Positions 1 to 10,168 of a stretch of DNA of 47,847 bases are shown one piece after another (position 1 is the first letter of the stretch; each line of letters starts with the position of its first letter). This DNA is from Stenotrophomonas panacihumi (lineage in GTDB: Bacteria; Pseudomonadota; Gammaproteobacteria; Xanthomonadales; Xanthomonadaceae), in contig NZ_LLXU01000062.1 of the NCBI RefSeq assembly GCF_001431645.1, positions 1 through 47,847 on the forward strand, in the 5' to 3' direction. A program made the position numbers and the translations under genes. The notes beneath the pieces were generated by a model, which searched no databases, was not told the origin of the DNA, and worked only from the letters and a program-made list of their open reading frames with translations.

Positions 1-1041
1 GCCCTCGGCGTCGGTGTTGCCGACCTCGATGGTCTTGCCCGACATGCTGGTGATCACGTCCGACGGGCGATAGGCGTTGCCGTCGATGGCGTTCTCCACC
101 GCCGGCACCACCACCACCAGGTTGACCGGCAGCTGCGCCTTCACCGTGGCCACGAAGGTGCCGATGACGTTGGCGCCGCCGCACATGTCGTACTTCATTT
201 CCTCGATGCCGCCCTGCGTCTTGAGGTTGACGCCGCCGGTGTCGAAGGTGATGCCCTTGCCGACCAGCACGTAGGGGCGCGCATCGCCGCCGCCGTTCCA
301 CTTCAGCACCACCAGCTTCGGGCGGTTGGCCGAGCCGCGGGCGACCGCCAGCAGCGAGCCCATGCCCAGCGCTTCCATCTGCACCTCGTCCAGCACTTCG
401 GCCTCGGCGCCGTCATGGGCGGCGGCGAAGGCCAGCGAGGTCTCGGCCAGGTAGGCCGGGTTGCACAGGTTCGGCGGCAGGTTGCCCAGCTCGCGGGCGT
501 ACTCGACGCCGGCGGCGATGGCCAAGCCCTGCGCCAGCGCGGTGGCGTCTTCGCCGCGCACGGCCAGGTGGGCCAGGCCCTTGTCGTCGGCCTTCTTCTT
601 GCCGAGGGTGGCGGTGTAGCGGTAGGCGGCGTGGTCGCCGGCGATGATCGCCTGGCGGATCGCCCAGGCCGCGTCGCGGCCCTTCACCGGCAGCTCGGAC
701 AAGGTGAACAGCGCCTGCGCGATGGGGCCGCTGCGCAGGGCGCGCACGCTGTCGCCGATCGCCTTGAGGTACTGCGGCACGCCGAACTTGGCGGCATCAC
801 CCAGGCCCACGACCAGCACGCGCGGGGCGGTGACGCCGGGCAGGTCGTGCAGCAGGGTGGTGGCGCCGGTCTTGCCGCTGACGTCGCCGCGGCCGAGCAG
901 GGTGGCGATGCGGCCACCGCTGGCCGCGTCGAGCGCCTGGGCGGACGGGGTCAGGGACTGGTCGGCGTAGGCGCCGACGACGAGGCAGTCCACCGCGGCG
1001 GAAGCCGGGGCGTCGAGGTTCAGGGTGAATTGCAGGGCCAT
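1..1041 (-). CDS. pepA: Leucyl aminopeptidase (M17), C-terminus beyond window
   Basis: Cytosolic metallo-exopeptidase that removes N-terminal residues from peptides; in some gammaproteobacteria PepA also binds DNA. Reading leftward from ATG at 1041, the protein begins [15 protein letters not shown] and runs 347 codons to the window edge. The usual length is about 490 residues, so roughly the last 140 are missing. The M17 catalytic domain is recognisable from [22 protein letters not shown] and the signature NTDAEG, which supply the lysine, aspartate and glutamate residues that bind the two metal ions; the window ends inside this last motif. The gene is divergent from lptF with 107 bp between start codons. 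The family assignment is certain; nothing can be said about the missing end. Confidence 0.95.
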   Translation of the reverse strand, partial: MALQFTLNLDAPASAAVDCLVVGAYADQSLTPSAQALDAASGGRIATLLGRGDVSGKTGATTLLHDLPGVTAPRVLVVGLGDAAKFGVPQYLKAIGDSVRALRSGPIAQALFTLSELPVKGRDAAWAIRQAIIAGDHAAYRYTATLGKKKADDKGLAHLAVRGEDATALAQGLAIAAGVEYARELGNLPPNLCNPAYLAETSLAFAAAHDGAEAEVLDEVQMEALGMGSLLAVARGSANRPKLVVLKWNGGGDARPYVLVGKGITFDTGGVNLKTQGGIEEMKYDMCGGANVIGTFVATVKAQLPVNLVVVVPAVENAIDGNAYRPSDVITSMSGKTIEVGNTDAEG

Positions 1042-1148
1042 TGAGCAGATTCCATTGGCAAGTCCGTACAATCGCGGACTGTTTACGCCGGCCCGGTTAG
1101 GCTGGCGGCTCCGCGAACGAATCCAAGAGTTTAGCAAGCCCCCACCCT
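1042..1148. promoter_or_regulatory. Divergent pepA/lptF intergenic region with inverted repeat
   Basis: This 107-bp gap must hold both promoters. Positions 1061-1080 form an inverted repeat with perfect 6-bp arms, AGTCCG and CGGACT, around an 8-bp centre. The centre contains TACAAT (1067-1072), a plausible -10 for lptF. No convincing -35 is visible at normal spacing on either strand. The repeat could be an operator shared by the two genes, but that is inference. Confidence 0.35.
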
Positions 1149-2234
1149 ATGCCGAAGCTCGACCGATATCTGCTGCGTGATTTCACCCAGAGCTTCCTGG
1201 CCACGCTGATCGTGCTGCTGGTGGTCAGCGTCGGCGCGGTGCTGGTGGACATCCTGGGCAACATCGCCGACGGCAAGGTCCCGGCCCGGCTGCTGCTGTC
1301 CCAGCTGGGGCTGCAGTTCGTGGCCTACCTGCCGTTGATCCTGCCGCTGGCGCTGATGCTGGGCCTGCTGCTGGCGCTGGCCCGGCTGTACCGGGATTCG
1401 GAAATGGCCGTCATCACCGCCATTGGCGTCGGCCCGGGCCGGCTGCTGCGGCCGATCATGATGCTCACCGTGCCGGTGGTGGTCCTGATCGGCGCCTGCT
1501 CGCTGTGGCTGGGCCCGCTGGCCACGCGCACCGCCGACAAGATGCTCGAGGACGCCAACCGTTCGGTGGTCATCGCCGGGCTGGAGGCCGGGCGCTTCAC
1601 GCCGCTGTCCGGCGGCGGGGTGGTGTACCTGTCCAGCGTGTCGCCCAACGGTACCCAGTTCGGCAAGATCTTCATGCAGCGGCAGACCGACGACCGCGTC
1701 GACGTCGCCACCGCCAACACCGGTTCGGTGTTCTTCGAAGGCAAGAAGGACCGCTTCCTGCGGATGGAAGACGGCTATCGCGTCGAGGGCCCCGCCCAGG
1801 GCGACGGGCTGGACTACCGCCTGCTGCGCTTCGCCCGCAACGAGATCGCGCTGCCCGACCGCGCGCAGGTGCACGACGAGAACGACCCGGAAGTGATGTC
1901 CACCCGCCGCCTGCTGGGCGACGAAAGGCTGGCCGCGCGCGCCCAGTTGAACTGGCGCATCGCCCCGCCGCTGCTGGCGCTGTCCTTCGCGCTGCTGGCG
2001 CTGCCGCTCTCGCGCAGTTCGCCACGCCAGCAGCGTTACGGCCGCATCATGCTGGCCTTCCTCGGCTACCTGGTCGGCACCAACCTGATGATCGTGGGCA
2101 CGCAGTGGATTTCCGCCGGCAAGACGCCGGCCGCGCTCGGCCTGTGGTGGCTGCTGGGGCCGCTGCTGCTGGTGGCGGTCTGGGCCTATATCCGTGACGG
2201 ACGGCTCTCGCGGCCGCGGAGGGCGGCGGCATGA
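1149..2234 (+). CDS. lptF: LPS export ABC transporter permease LptF
   Basis: One of the two inner-membrane permeases of the LptB2FG transporter, which extracts lipopolysaccharide from the inner membrane and passes it to LptC/LptA. The 361-residue product has the YjgP/YjgQ architecture: an N-terminal amphipathic start (MPKLDRYLLRDF), three early hydrophobic segments, a polar periplasmic jelly-roll domain from roughly residue 125 to 260, and three C-terminal membrane segments. Its ATG overlaps nothing upstream, and its TGA overlaps the ATG of lptG (ATGA), so the pair is translationally coupled. Length and order are normal for the family. The neighbouring pepA-lptF-lptG arrangement is common in gammaproteobacteria. 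Confidence 0.96.
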   Translation: MPKLDRYLLRDFTQSFLATLIVLLVVSVGAVLVDILGNIADGKVPARLLLSQLGLQFVAYLPLILPLALMLGLLLALARLYRDSEMAVITAIGVGPGRLLRPIMMLTVPVVVLIGACSLWLGPLATRTADKMLEDANRSVVIAGLEAGRFTPLSGGGVVYLSSVSPNGTQFGKIFMQRQTDDRVDVATANTGSVFFEGKKDRFLRMEDGYRVEGPAQGDGLDYRLLRFARNEIALPDRAQVHDENDPEVMSTRRLLGDERLAARAQLNWRIAPPLLALSFALLALPLSRSSPRQQRYGRIMLAFLGYLVGTNLMIVGTQWISAGKTPAALGLWWLLGPLLLVAVWAYIRDGRLSRPRRAAA

Positions 2235-3337
2235 GGTTCACCCCGCGCATCCATGACGTCTACATCGGCCGGGCGGTGATCGGCACGGTGCTGCTGACCT
2301 GGGCGGTGCTGCTGGGGCTGGACGTGGTCAACGCGTTCTCCAGCGAAGCCAAGGACATCGGCCAGGGCAGCTACAGCTTCGGCCATGCCATCGCCTACGT
2401 GGCCTACACCGTGCCGCGGCGCGCCTACACGCTGTTCCCGACCGCCGCGGTGATCGGCGCGCTGATGGGCCTGGGCCAGCTGGCGGCCACCTCCGAGCTG
2501 ACCGCCCTGCGCGCGCTGGGCCTGTCGCGGCGCCGGCTGAGTTTCTCGGTCGCCGCCGCGATGGCGCTGCTGACCGGCCTGATGGTGATCAGCGGCGAAA
2601 CGCTGGGCCCGTGGGCGCAGGGACAGGCCGACGTGCTCAAGTCCAGCGCCCGCTACGAGAGCAACATGTCGATGGCGCGCTACTCGGGCCTGTGGGCGCG
2701 CGAGGGCAACACCTTCCTCAACGCGCAGAGCGGCGAGGAGAAGCTGCTCGACGGCGGTGGCACCGCGCTGGAGCTGCACGACGTGCGGCTGTACCAGATC
2801 GGCGAGGACGGCCGGTTGCAGACGCTCACCCATGCCGCCGTCGCCGAGCATCGCGATTCGGGCTGGACGCTGCGCCAGGTGCAGGAAGACCACTTCGCCG
2901 AGCGTTCGGTGACGCGCGAGAAGAAGGCCGACATGCCGTGGCAGTCCGCGCTGGACCCGGCCGCGCTGGCGGCGGGCCTGGCCAAGCCGCGCAACCTCTC
3001 GGCGCACGACCTGCACACCAGCATCGAATACCGGCGCCGCAACGGGCTGGATGCGCGCGACTACGAAGACCAGTACTGGAGCCGCTGGTTCTACCCGCTC
3101 AACGTGCTGGCGCTGTGCCTGGCGGCGATTCCGTTCGCCTTCGGCTCGCTGCGCAGCGGCGGCATGGGCAAGCGGCTGTTCCTGGGCATCCTGTTCGCGC
3201 TGGGCTTCTGGCTGCTGCAGCTGTTCTTTGGCCGCATGGCTGGTGCACTCAAATTCGATTACCGCATCGCCTACGCGCTGCCGCCGATCGTGATGATGGC
3301 GGTGTCGGGTTGGCTGTTCCGCCGACGGAGCAGTTAG
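2231..3337 (+). CDS. lptG: LPS export ABC transporter permease LptG
   Basis: Partner permease of LptF in the LptB2FG complex. The 368-residue product shows the same layout: three N-terminal membrane helices (including a segment around LFPTAAVIGALMGLGQLA), a periplasmic domain, and three C-terminal helices ending VMMAVSGWLFRRRSS. The start codon shares four bases with the lptF stop, giving coupled synthesis of the two subunits in equal amounts. The ATPase LptB is not in this window, as expected, because it is usually encoded elsewhere with lptA and lptC. Confidence 0.96.
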   Translation: MRFTPRIHDVYIGRAVIGTVLLTWAVLLGLDVVNAFSSEAKDIGQGSYSFGHAIAYVAYTVPRRAYTLFPTAAVIGALMGLGQLAATSELTALRALGLSRRRLSFSVAAAMALLTGLMVISGETLGPWAQGQADVLKSSARYESNMSMARYSGLWAREGNTFLNAQSGEEKLLDGGGTALELHDVRLYQIGEDGRLQTLTHAAVAEHRDSGWTLRQVQEDHFAERSVTREKKADMPWQSALDPAALAAGLAKPRNLSAHDLHTSIEYRRRNGLDARDYEDQYWSRWFYPLNVLALCLAAIPFAFGSLRSGGMGKRLFLGILFALGFWLLQLFFGRMAGALKFDYRIAYALPPIVMMAVSGWLFRRRSS

Positions 3338-3370
3338 CGCGCCCCGCTTGAGGTTGTAACGCCTGTTTTC

Positions 3371-3859
3371 CTAGCGGCGCTTCTCCATGCGCACCAGCCG
3401 CGTACCGCTGAGGCGGTCGTGCCAGGTGAGGCGGTCGCGGTCGAACCACGCCCACCAGAAGCCCAGGCCGCCGGCGAACAGCGACAGCGTGCCCGCCGCA
3501 TAGCGCCGCCATAGCACGCCCCAGCCCGGCACTTCGCCGTCGGCGCCACGCAGGTGCAGCCGCCACGGCCGCATGCCCAGCGTCTGCCCGCCCCGCCGCC
3601 AGCTGGCCGTCGCGTAGATGCCCGCCACGAGCCAGCAGCACAGCCACAGCAGCCATTGCAGGGCGCTGAAGGGGGCGATGTTCTCGCGGCTGCGGTGCCC
3701 GGCGAGGAAGAAGCCCAGGGTGAAGGCCGCCGACACCAGCATCCACAGCGCCAGCACCGGCCAGAAGTCGTAGAACAAGGCGAGCAGGCGCCAGGGCACG
3801 AGGGCGCGGGGACGGGCGGGGGCGTCGGCGAGGTCGGGCTGCGCGGCGATGGGTTCCAT
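3371..3859 (-). CDS. RDD family membrane protein
   Basis: A small (162-residue) inner-membrane protein of unknown function. The start is ATG at 3859 (MEPIAAQPDLADAP); the frame stays open further upstream, but that part would overlap xerD antisense and lacks membrane character. Two hydrophobic segments follow at roughly residues 30-55 and 65-85, then a conserved region with GQTLGMRPWRLHLRGADG and a third segment ending WHDRLSGTRLV, which is the typical RDD-domain layout. The gene points away from xerD with 68 bp between starts, and its 3' end faces lptG with a 33-bp gap. RDD proteins are widespread and have been linked to transport in a few cases, but no substrate can be inferred here. Confidence 0.85.
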   Translation of the reverse strand: MEPIAAQPDLADAPARPRALVPWRLLALFYDFWPVLALWMLVSAAFTLGFFLAGHRSRENIAPFSALQWLLWLCCWLVAGIYATASWRRGGQTLGMRPWRLHLRGADGEVPGWGVLWRRYAAGTLSLFAGGLGFWWAWFDRDRLTWHDRLSGTRLVRMEKRR

Positions 3860-3927
3860 GGGCCGAGCATAGCCGCCACATCGCGGGCGAGGCAGCTGGC
3901 GCGCGTCGATCCGGCTAAGCTGCCCGC

Positions 3928-4902
3928 ATGTCATCGCATTCCCCGGCCGAGCGGCGCCAGCGCGTCGGCGAACTCCCGCCGCTGCTTCCCGCCGACGAAC
4001 AGGCGATCCAGCGCTTCCTCGACCTGCTGTGGGCCGAGCAGGGCCTGGCCCGGCAAACGCTGGAGAGCTACCGGCGCGATCTCTCCGGCCTGGCGCGCTG
4101 GCGCGACGGCCGCGCCGGCGGCCTGGCCCGCATCGACCGCGCCGGGCTCTTCGATTACCTCGCCTGGCGCACCGCCCAGCGCTATTCGCCGCGCAGCAAC
4201 GCGCGCCTGCTCTCCACCCTGCGGGCGTTCTACGGGCAGGCGCTGTCACGCGGCGAACGTGCCGACGACCCCACCGCGCTGATCGACCCGCCCCGCCTGC
4301 CGCGCTCGCTGCCCAAGGCCCTGGCCGAAAGCCAGGTCGACGCGTTGCTCGCCGCCCCCTCGCTGGACGACCCGGCCGGCCTGCGCGACCGCGCCATGCT
4401 CGAACTGATGTACGCCGCCGGCCTGCGCGTGAGCGAGCTGGTCGGCCTGCCCGCCAATGCGGTGAACCTGCGCCAGGGCGTGCTGCGGGTGACCGGCAAG
4501 GGCAGCAAGGAGCGGCTGGTGCCGCTGGGCGAGGAATCCCAGCATTGGCTGCAGCGCTATCTGGATACCGCACGCCCGGCGCTGGCGGCGGGCAAGGGCG
4601 TGCCGGCGGGTGCCGACGGCCAGGTGCCGATGTTCATCGACGCGGCCCGCAAGCCGCTGACGCGCCAGCACTTCTGGCTGCTGGTGAAGCGCTACGCCGC
4701 GGTGGCCGGCATCGACCCGGCGCTGGTCAGCCCGCATGGCCTGCGCCACAGCTTCGCCACCCACCTGCTCAACCGCGGCGCCGATTTGCGCGCGCTGCAG
4801 ATGCTGCTGGGCCACAGTTCGCTGTCCACCACCCAGATCTACACGCTGGTCGCCCGCGAGCACCTGCAGCAGCTGCACCAGCGCCATCACCCGCGCGGCT
4901 GA
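3928..4902 (+). CDS. xerD: Site-specific tyrosine recombinase XerD
   Basis: Chromosome-dimer resolution recombinase that acts with XerC at dif under FtsK control. The 324-residue protein has an N-terminal SAM-like core-binding domain (about residues 20-115) and a C-terminal catalytic domain. Visible catalytic residues are Arg167 in [13 protein letters not shown], the lysine in [13 protein letters not shown], His270-x-x-Arg273 in [12 protein letters not shown], His296 in LLGHSS, and nucleophile Tyr305 in TTQIYT. XerD is preferred over XerC because of the wording of the catalytic region and because xerD commonly precedes dsbC in Xanthomonadaceae. It is not accompanied by any integrated element, so it is a housekeeping recombinase rather than a phage integrase. 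Confidence 0.92.
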   Translation: MSSHSPAERRQRVGELPPLLPADEQAIQRFLDLLWAEQGLARQTLESYRRDLSGLARWRDGRAGGLARIDRAGLFDYLAWRTAQRYSPRSNARLLSTLRAFYGQALSRGERADDPTALIDPPRLPRSLPKALAESQVDALLAAPSLDDPAGLRDRAMLELMYAAGLRVSELVGLPANAVNLRQGVLRVTGKGSKERLVPLGEESQHWLQRYLDTARPALAAGKGVPAGADGQVPMFIDAARKPLTRQHFWLLVKRYAAVAGIDPALVSPHGLRHSFATHLLNRGADLRALQMLLGHSSLSTTQIYTLVAREHLQQLHQRHHPRG

Positions 4903-4974
4903 GGCCTGTTCCGTCGCGGCCGCTTCAGATCGGCTGTGCGAGAATCCCGGCAAATCCGCTTCATGGAATTGCCG

Positions 4975-5790
4975 ATGTTCCGTTACGTCCTTTCCACGCT
5001 GCTGTGCGCGGCCAGCCTGTCTGCCTGCGCCCAGCCGGCGTCCCCCGCCAAGACCGCGGCCGCCGGCAAGCCCGCCGCCGCCGCGCCGGCCACCGGCGCC
5101 GACCAGCGCGTGCGTGCCGCGCTGGCCGAGCTGGACCCGCAGTTCAAGCCGGACTACATCGGCCCGGCCCCGTTTGCCGGCTTCCGCGAGGCCATCGTCG
5201 GCGGCCAGGTGCTGTACGTCAGCGACGACGGCCGCTACCTGATGCAGGCCCAGCCGTTCGACATCCAGTCGCGGCAGTTCGCCGCCAGCGAGGGCCTGCT
5301 GGCCTACCGCCGCGAGCAGCTGGCCAAGGTGCCGCGCAGCGAGCGCATCGTGTTCGCCCCGCCGAACCCGAAGTACACCATCAGCGTGTTCACCGATATC
5401 GAGTGCGGCTACTGCCGCAAGCTGCACAGCCAGATCGAGGAGCTCAACCGCCAGGGCATCGCGGTCGAGTACCTGGCCTTCCCGCGCATGGGCCTGGGCA
5501 GCCAGGACTACAAGGACATGGTCTCGGTGTGGTGCGCTGCCGACCGCAAGCAGGCCCTGACCTCGGCCAAGTCCGGCAAGCCGGTCGCCGCGAAGACCTG
5601 CGCCAGCAGTCCGGTGAACATGGAGTACGACCTGGGCCAGCGCCTGGGCGTGAACGGCACCCCGGCCATCTTCGGCCCAGACGGCATGCAGCTGGGCGGC
5701 TACCTGCCCCCGGCGCAGCTGCGCGCCGCGCTGGACAAGCGTGCCGCCGACGCCGCCTCGTCCACCGCCGCGGCCGGCGGCAGCCGCTGA
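4975..5790 (+). CDS. dsbC: DsbC-type thiol:disulfide interchange protein, probable lipoprotein
   Basis: Periplasmic disulfide isomerase that reshuffles wrong disulfides and is kept reduced by DsbD. From ATG 4975 the product is 271 residues: a signal region [20 protein letters not shown], an Ala/Pro-rich linker, an N-terminal dimerisation domain (about 40-120), and a thioredoxin fold with the CGYC active site at Cys144/Cys147 and a cis-Pro loop in NGTPAIF. A second cysteine pair lies at CAADRK and KTCASS. In-frame starts GTG 4936 and ATG 4963 would put charged residues ahead of the signal, so 4975 is preferred. Unusually, the signal ends in a good lipobox (LSAC, Cys18), suggesting a lipid-anchored form rather than the usual soluble one. 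It lies 72 bp downstream of xerD. Confidence 0.88.
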   Translation: MFRYVLSTLLCAASLSACAQPASPAKTAAAGKPAAAAPATGADQRVRAALAELDPQFKPDYIGPAPFAGFREAIVGGQVLYVSDDGRYLMQAQPFDIQSRQFAASEGLLAYRREQLAKVPRSERIVFAPPNPKYTISVFTDIECGYCRKLHSQIEELNRQGIAVEYLAFPRMGLGSQDYKDMVSVWCAADRKQALTSAKSGKPVAAKTCASSPVNMEYDLGQRLGVNGTPAIFGPDGMQLGGYLPPAQLRAALDKRAADAASSTAAAGGSR

Positions 5791-5800
5791 TCCAACTCGG

Positions 5801-5835
5801 GGGCGAGGCGGCCCGCGAAGCGGGATGCCTCGCCC
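5801..5835 (+). other. Strong hairpin between dsbC and purL
   Basis: A two-tier stem: outer arms GGGCGAGGC (5801-5809) and GCCTCGCCC (5827-5835), inner arms CCCGC and GCGGG around a GAA loop. There is no T-run after it, so it is not a canonical intrinsic terminator. It may protect the dsbC 3' end or slow read-through into purL. Confidence 0.5.
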
Positions 5836-5850
5836 GCATATACAATATGC
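5836..5850 (+). promoter_or_regulatory. Inverted repeat and possible -10 upstream of purL
   Basis: GCATAT and ATATGC form perfect 6-bp arms separated by ACA, 28 bp before the purL start. TACAAT (5841-5846) inside it resembles a -10 element, but the matching -35 position falls in the upstream hairpin and is poor. It does not resemble the E. coli PurR box. It is a candidate promoter/operator only. Confidence 0.3.
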
Positions 5851-5878
5851 GCCCCCGTTTCCCGCTACGGTCCCCCGG

Positions 5879-8800
5879 ATGATCGTCCTCGAGGGCGCGC
5901 CCGCCCTGTCGCCGTTCCGTCAAGCTCGGCTGCAATCCCGCCTGCAAACCGTTGCCCCCGCGCTGCGCATCACCGGCGCCTGGCATGTCTACTTCCTCCA
6001 GACCGAGGCCGGGCAGTCGCCGGACGCGGACACCCTGCGCCGGATCCTGCAGGCCGAAGCCGCGCCCGCGCCGGTGGATGCCGGCAGCGTGTCGCGCTTC
6101 GTGGTGCCCCGCCTGGGCACGCTCTCGCCCTGGTCGAGCAAGGCCACCGAACTGGTACGCGGCGCCGGGCAGGCGATCCAGCGCGTGGAGCGCGGCACCC
6201 GCATCGATCTGGCCGGCTGGCCGCAGGACGCCGCCACCCAGGCCGCGCTCGCCAAGCTGCTGCACGACCCGATGACCCAGTCGCTGCTCGATTCGGCCGA
6301 TGCGGCCCAGGCGCTGTTCACCGCGCCGGCCCGCGGCACGCTGGAGCGCATCCCGCTGGCCGGGCTGGAAGCGGCCAACGCCCGCCTCGGCCTGGCGCTG
6401 GCGGGCGATGAAATCGACTACCTGCGCGAGCGCTACACCGAGCTGGGCCGCGACCCGGCCGATGTCGAGCTGATGATGTTCGCGCAGGCCAATTCCGAGC
6501 ACTGCCGGCACAAGATCTTCAACGCCAGCTGGACCATCGACGGCAAGGAGCAGGACCGCTCCCTGTTCCGGATGATCAAGCACACCCACCAGCAGACCCC
6601 GCAGTACACGCTCAGCGCGTACAGCGACAACGCGGCGGTGGTGGAAGGCCATGTCGCCGCGCGCTACCGCCCGGATCCGGCCACCGGCCGCTACCGCACC
6701 GAAACCGCGGTGCCGAGCGCGTTCCAGATCAAGGTGGAGACCCACAACCACCCGACCGCGATCGCCCCGTTCCCGGGCGCGTCCACCGGCGCGGGCGGCG
6801 AGATCCGCGACGAAGGCGCCACCGGCCGCGGCGGCAAGCCGAAGGCCGGCCTGACCGGTTTCTCGGTCTCGCACCTGCGCATCCCGACCCTGCCGCAGCC
6901 GTGGGAGGCGCCGCGCGCGCTGAACCCGCGCATGGCCCCGGCGCTGGAAATCATGCTCGACGGCCCGCTGGGCGGTGCCGCGTTCAACAACGAATTCGGC
7001 CGCCCGAACCTGCTGGGCTATTTCCGCAGCTTCGAGCTGGCCGAGGGCGAGGCGCTGAGCCGCGCCTACGACAAGCCGATCATGCTGGCCGGCGGCCTGG
7101 GCGCCATCGACCGCGTGCAGGTGGAGAAGATCCGCCTGCAGCCTGGCGATGCGGTGATCGTGCTCGGCGGCCCGGCGATGCTGATCGGCCTGGGCGGCGG
7201 CGCCGCCAGTTCGGTGGCCTCCGGCGACAGCGCCGAGGAACTCGATTTCGCCAGCGTCCAGCGCGACAACCCGGAGATGGAGCGTCGCTGCCAGGAAGTG
7301 ATCGACCGTTGCGTCGCGCTCGGCCTGGACAACCCGATCCGCTGGTTCCATGACGTCGGCGCGGGCGGCCTGTCCAACGCGATTCCCGAGCTGCTGCACG
7401 ACTCCGGCGTGGGCGGCGTGATCGACCTGGACAAGGTGCCCAGCGACGACCCGTCGCTGTCGCCGATGCAGCTGTGGTGCAACGAATCGCAGGAGCGCTA
7501 CGTGCTCGGCGTGCCGCAGCCGCGCCTGGCCGAATTCGCCGACATCTGCGCGCGCGAGCGCTGCCCGTTCGCCGCGGTGGGCGTGGCGACCGCCGAGGAA
7601 CGGCTGGTGGTGGCCTATGGCGCCACGCCGGGCCACATCCCGGCCGATGCCGCCATCGACCTGCCGATGGACGTGCTGTTTGGCAAGCCGCCGAAGATGC
7701 ACCGCGACACCGCGTACCCGGCCGCCCCGCAGTGGCCGGCGCTGTCCACCGATACCTTCGACCTGCGCGAGGCCGGCCTGCGCGTGCTCGCGCACCCGAC
7801 CGTGGCGGCGAAGAACTTCCTGGTCACCATCGGCGACCGCAGCGTCGGCGGCCTGACCGCGCGCGAACAGATGATCGGCCCGTGGCAGCTGCCGCTGGCC
7901 GACTGCGCGATCACCCTGGCCGATTTCGACGGCTTTGCCGGCGAAGCGATGTCGGTGGGCGAGCGCACCCCGCTGGCGCTGCTGGATTCGGCCGCCGCCG
8001 CGCGCATGGCCGTCGGCGAGGCGATCACCAACCTGTGCGCCGCGCCGGTCAACGCGCTGGACACCATCAAGCTGTCGGCGAACTGGATGGCCGCCGCCAA
8101 CCACCCGGGTGAAGACGCCCTGCTGTACGACGCCGTGCGCGCCGTGGGCATGGAGCTGTGCCCCGCCCTGGACATCAGCATCCCGGTCGGCAAGGACTCG
8201 CTGTCGATGCAGGCCCAGTGGCATGCCGATGGCGTGGCGCAGAAGTCGGTATCGCCGGTGTCGCTGGTCATCACCGCGTTCGCGCCGGTGCCCGACGTGC
8301 GTCCGCAGCTCACCCCGCTGCTGGCCCGCGAAGAAGACAGCGAGCTGTGGCTGATCGGCCTGGGCGGCGGCAAGCAGCGCCTCGGCGGTTCGGTGCTGGC
8401 GCAGGTGTATGCCGGCGAGGAAGCGATGCCGGCGTTTGGCGGCGAAGTGCCGGACCTGGACGACCCGCAGCGCCTGCGCGCCTTCTTCGAACTCATCCGC
8501 GACGCGCGCGATGCCGGCCTGCTGCTGGCCTACCACGACCGCAGCGACGGCGGCGCGTTCGCCGCGCTGTGCGAGATGGCCTTCGCTTCGCGCCAGGGCC
8601 TGGACATCAACCTCGATGCCTGGGGCGATGACGCGTTCCGCAGCCTGTTCAACGAGGAACTCGGCGCCATCGTGCAGGTGGCCGACGAGGACCGCGCCGC
8701 GTTCGCCGACCTCGTCGAGCGCCACGCGCTGACCGAATGCGCGCAGCGCATCGCCCGCCCGATCGCCTCGCCGAAGATCCGCGTCTCGCTGGATGGCAAG

Positions 8801-9763
8801 AGCGTGGCGCAGTGGCAGTGGGACGAGCTGTTCGATGCCTGGTGGTCGGTCACCCATGCCATGCAGAAGCTGCGCGACAACCCGGACAACGCTGACGAAG
8901 AGCGCGCCATCGCGCGCGACTTCAACGCCCCGGGCCTGAAGCCGAAGCTGGCTTTCGATCCGGCCGAGGATGTCGCCGCGCCGTTCATCGCCACCGGTGC
9001 CCGTCCGAAGGTGGCGATCCTGCGCGAGCAGGGCGTCAACGGCCAGATCGAGATGGCCAACATCTTCGAGCGCGCCGGTTTCGAGGCGCTCGACGTGCAC
9101 ATGAGCGACCTCATCGCCGGCCGCGTGCAGCTGGGCGACTTCAACGGCCTGGCCGCGTGTGGTGGCTTCAGCTACGGCGACGTGCTCGGCGCGGGCCGCG
9201 GCTGGGCGACGTCGATCCTGGAGCGCAGCGCGCTGCGCGATGCGTTCGCCGAGTTCTTCGCGCGCGGCAACACGTTCTCGCTCGGCGTGTGCAACGGCTG
9301 CCAGATGCTCAGCCAGCTCAAGGACATCATCCCGGGCGCCGAGCATTGGCCGCGCTTCCTGCGCAACCGCAGCGAGCAGTTCGAAGGCCGTACCGCGTTG
9401 CTGGAAGTGGTCGAGTCGCCGTCGGTGCTGTTGCGGGGCATGGCCGGTTCGCGCATCCCGGTGGCGGTGGCGCATGGCGAAGGTCGCGCGGAATTCGCCA
9501 GCGCCGTCGACCAGGCGGCCGCGCGCGTGGCGCTGCGTTACGTCGATGGCGACGGCAACGTCGCCACGCAGTACCCGCTCAATCCGAACGGTTCGCCCGA
9601 CGGCATCACCGGCCTCACCAGCGAGGACGGCCGCGCCACGATCCTGATGCCGCATCCGGAGCGCACCCCGCGCGCGGTCAACCTGAGCTGGCATCCGCGC
9701 GAGTGGCAGGGCGACTCGCCGTGGCTGCGGATGTTCCGCAACGCACGCGTATGGTGCGGTTGA
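5879..9763 (+). CDS. purL: Phosphoribosylformylglycinamidine synthase PurL
   Basis: Fourth step of de novo purine synthesis: FGAR + glutamine + ATP gives FGAM. This is the large single-chain type, 1,294 residues, matching the usual ~1,295 of gammaproteobacteria. The start ATG 5879 ([19 protein letters not shown]) fits the family N-terminus; earlier in-frame codons would extend into dsbC. The N-terminal domain is followed by the linker and two tandem AIRS-like ATPase halves ([34 protein letters not shown]). The C-terminal class I glutamine amidotransferase has nucleophile Cys1138 in GVCNGCQM, and His1259 and Glu1261 in PHPERTPR. Nothing is broken or missing. The gene stands alone between a hairpin upstream and an intrinsic terminator downstream. 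Confidence 0.98.
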   Translation: MIVLEGAPALSPFRQARLQSRLQTVAPALRITGAWHVYFLQTEAGQSPDADTLRRILQAEAAPAPVDAGSVSRFVVPRLGTLSPWSSKATELVRGAGQAIQRVERGTRIDLAGWPQDAATQAALAKLLHDPMTQSLLDSADAAQALFTAPARGTLERIPLAGLEAANARLGLALAGDEIDYLRERYTELGRDPADVELMMFAQANSEHCRHKIFNASWTIDGKEQDRSLFRMIKHTHQQTPQYTLSAYSDNAAVVEGHVAARYRPDPATGRYRTETAVPSAFQIKVETHNHPTAIAPFPGASTGAGGEIRDEGATGRGGKPKAGLTGFSVSHLRIPTLPQPWEAPRALNPRMAPALEIMLDGPLGGAAFNNEFGRPNLLGYFRSFELAEGEALSRAYDKPIMLAGGLGAIDRVQVEKIRLQPGDAVIVLGGPAMLIGLGGGAASSVASGDSAEELDFASVQRDNPEMERRCQEVIDRCVALGLDNPIRWFHDVGAGGLSNAIPELLHDSGVGGVIDLDKVPSDDPSLSPMQLWCNESQERYVLGVPQPRLAEFADICARERCPFAAVGVATAEERLVVAYGATPGHIPADAAIDLPMDVLFGKPPKMHRDTAYPAAPQWPALSTDTFDLREAGLRVLAHPTVAAKNFLVTIGDRSVGGLTAREQMIGPWQLPLADCAITLADFDGFAGEAMSVGERTPLALLDSAAAARMAVGEAITNLCAAPVNALDTIKLSANWMAAANHPGEDALLYDAVRAVGMELCPALDISIPVGKDSLSMQAQWHADGVAQKSVSPVSLVITAFAPVPDVRPQLTPLLAREEDSELWLIGLGGGKQRLGGSVLAQVYAGEEAMPAFGGEVPDLDDPQRLRAFFELIRDARDAGLLLAYHDRSDGGAFAALCEMAFASRQGLDINLDAWGDDAFRSLFNEELGAIVQVADEDRAAFADLVERHALTECAQRIARPIASPKIRVSLDGKSVAQWQWDELFDAWWSVTHAMQKLRDNPDNADEERAIARDFNAPGLKPKLAFDPAEDVAAPFIATGARPKVAILREQGVNGQIEMANIFERAGFEALDVHMSDLIAGRVQLGDFNGLAACGGFSYGDVLGAGRGWATSILERSALRDAFAEFFARGNTFSLGVCNGCQMLSQLKDIIPGAEHWPRFLRNRSEQFEGRTALLEVVESPSVLLRGMAGSRIPVAVAHGEGRAEFASAVDQAAARVALRYVDGDGNVATQYPLNPNGSPDGITGLTSEDGRATILMPHPERTPRAVNLSWHPREWQGDSPWLRMFRNARVWCG

Positions 9764-9803
9764 TCGCTTAGCCGTTCACCGCTCGATCGTTGCACCCATG
9801 AAG

Positions 9804-9829
9804 CCGCCGGCCGCAAGGTCGGCGGTTTT
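9804..9829 (+). terminator. Rho-independent terminator after purL
   Basis: Nine-bp stem CCGCCGGCC / GGTCGGCGG (one G-U pair) closed by a GCAA tetraloop, followed by TTTT, 40 bp past the purL stop. It separates purL from the adhesin transcription unit. Confidence 0.85.
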
Positions 9830-9976
9830 CGTTTATGGCGCGCGTGAAGGCGCGTGGCAACGGACTGCCATTGACGGATCTACAACGTTGTTTTTGCTGT
9901 GACTTCATCATTTCTTAACGAAATTCGCGTCATTCCGTGACGGATGAAGCAAAACGCGATCAGGAATGTCAAAAAC

Positions 9977-10005
9977 TTGACGCTCGATTTCGTCGCTGTT
10001 AACAC
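9977..10005 (+). promoter_or_regulatory. Candidate sigma-70 promoter for the adhesin
   Basis: TTGACG (9977-9982), a 17-bp spacer, then TAACAC (10000-10005). The -35 is good and the -10 is weak. Transcription from here would give a leader of about 185 nt. Confidence 0.35.
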
Positions 10006-10024
10006 TTGACCCATTCCTCAGTTC

Positions 10025-10042
10025 GTCGCGATGCATTGCGAC
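10025..10042. repeat. 18-bp near-perfect palindrome in the adhesin leader
   Basis: GTCGC and GCGAC arms surround an ATGCAT core, with one G/T mismatch pair. It lies 20 bp downstream of the candidate -10, where it could act as a repressor site or as a hairpin in the 5' leader. Confidence 0.4.
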
Positions 10043-10147
10043 CAGGCGACTGGCGTGAGCCGTTTCGCTGCCTGCCATGCAGGGCCTTTGGAAAGCCAAC
10101 CTCAGGGGGATCGCGTGGCTGGATGGCCGTGCGATGGGGCTGTTTCG

Positions 10148-10168
10148 CTGTTGGTCTTTTCCAAGCAG
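10148..10168 (+). other. Hairpin just upstream of the adhesin ribosome-binding site
   Basis: CTGTTGG pairs with CCAAgCAG (one bulged G) around a TCTTTT loop, ending 15 bases before the GAGGAG Shine-Dalgarno. It could affect mRNA stability or ribosome access; this is inference from position. Confidence 0.35.

Noticed and set aside
3860..4573. Longer N-terminus for the RDD protein, antisense to xerD
   Set aside because: The extension is Arg/Pro/Gly-rich, would overlap the xerD gene almost fully, and the membrane-protein part starts naturally at ATG 3859.
3928..4902. Integrase of a genomic island
   Set aside because: XerD has normal housekeeping context, no att-site duplication was noticed, and flanking genes are core genes.
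5444..9694. Leftward open frame of about 1,400 codons antisense to purL
   Set aside because: PurL on the plus strand is full length with all active-site motifs. The antisense product is Arg/His/Gln-rich and featureless.
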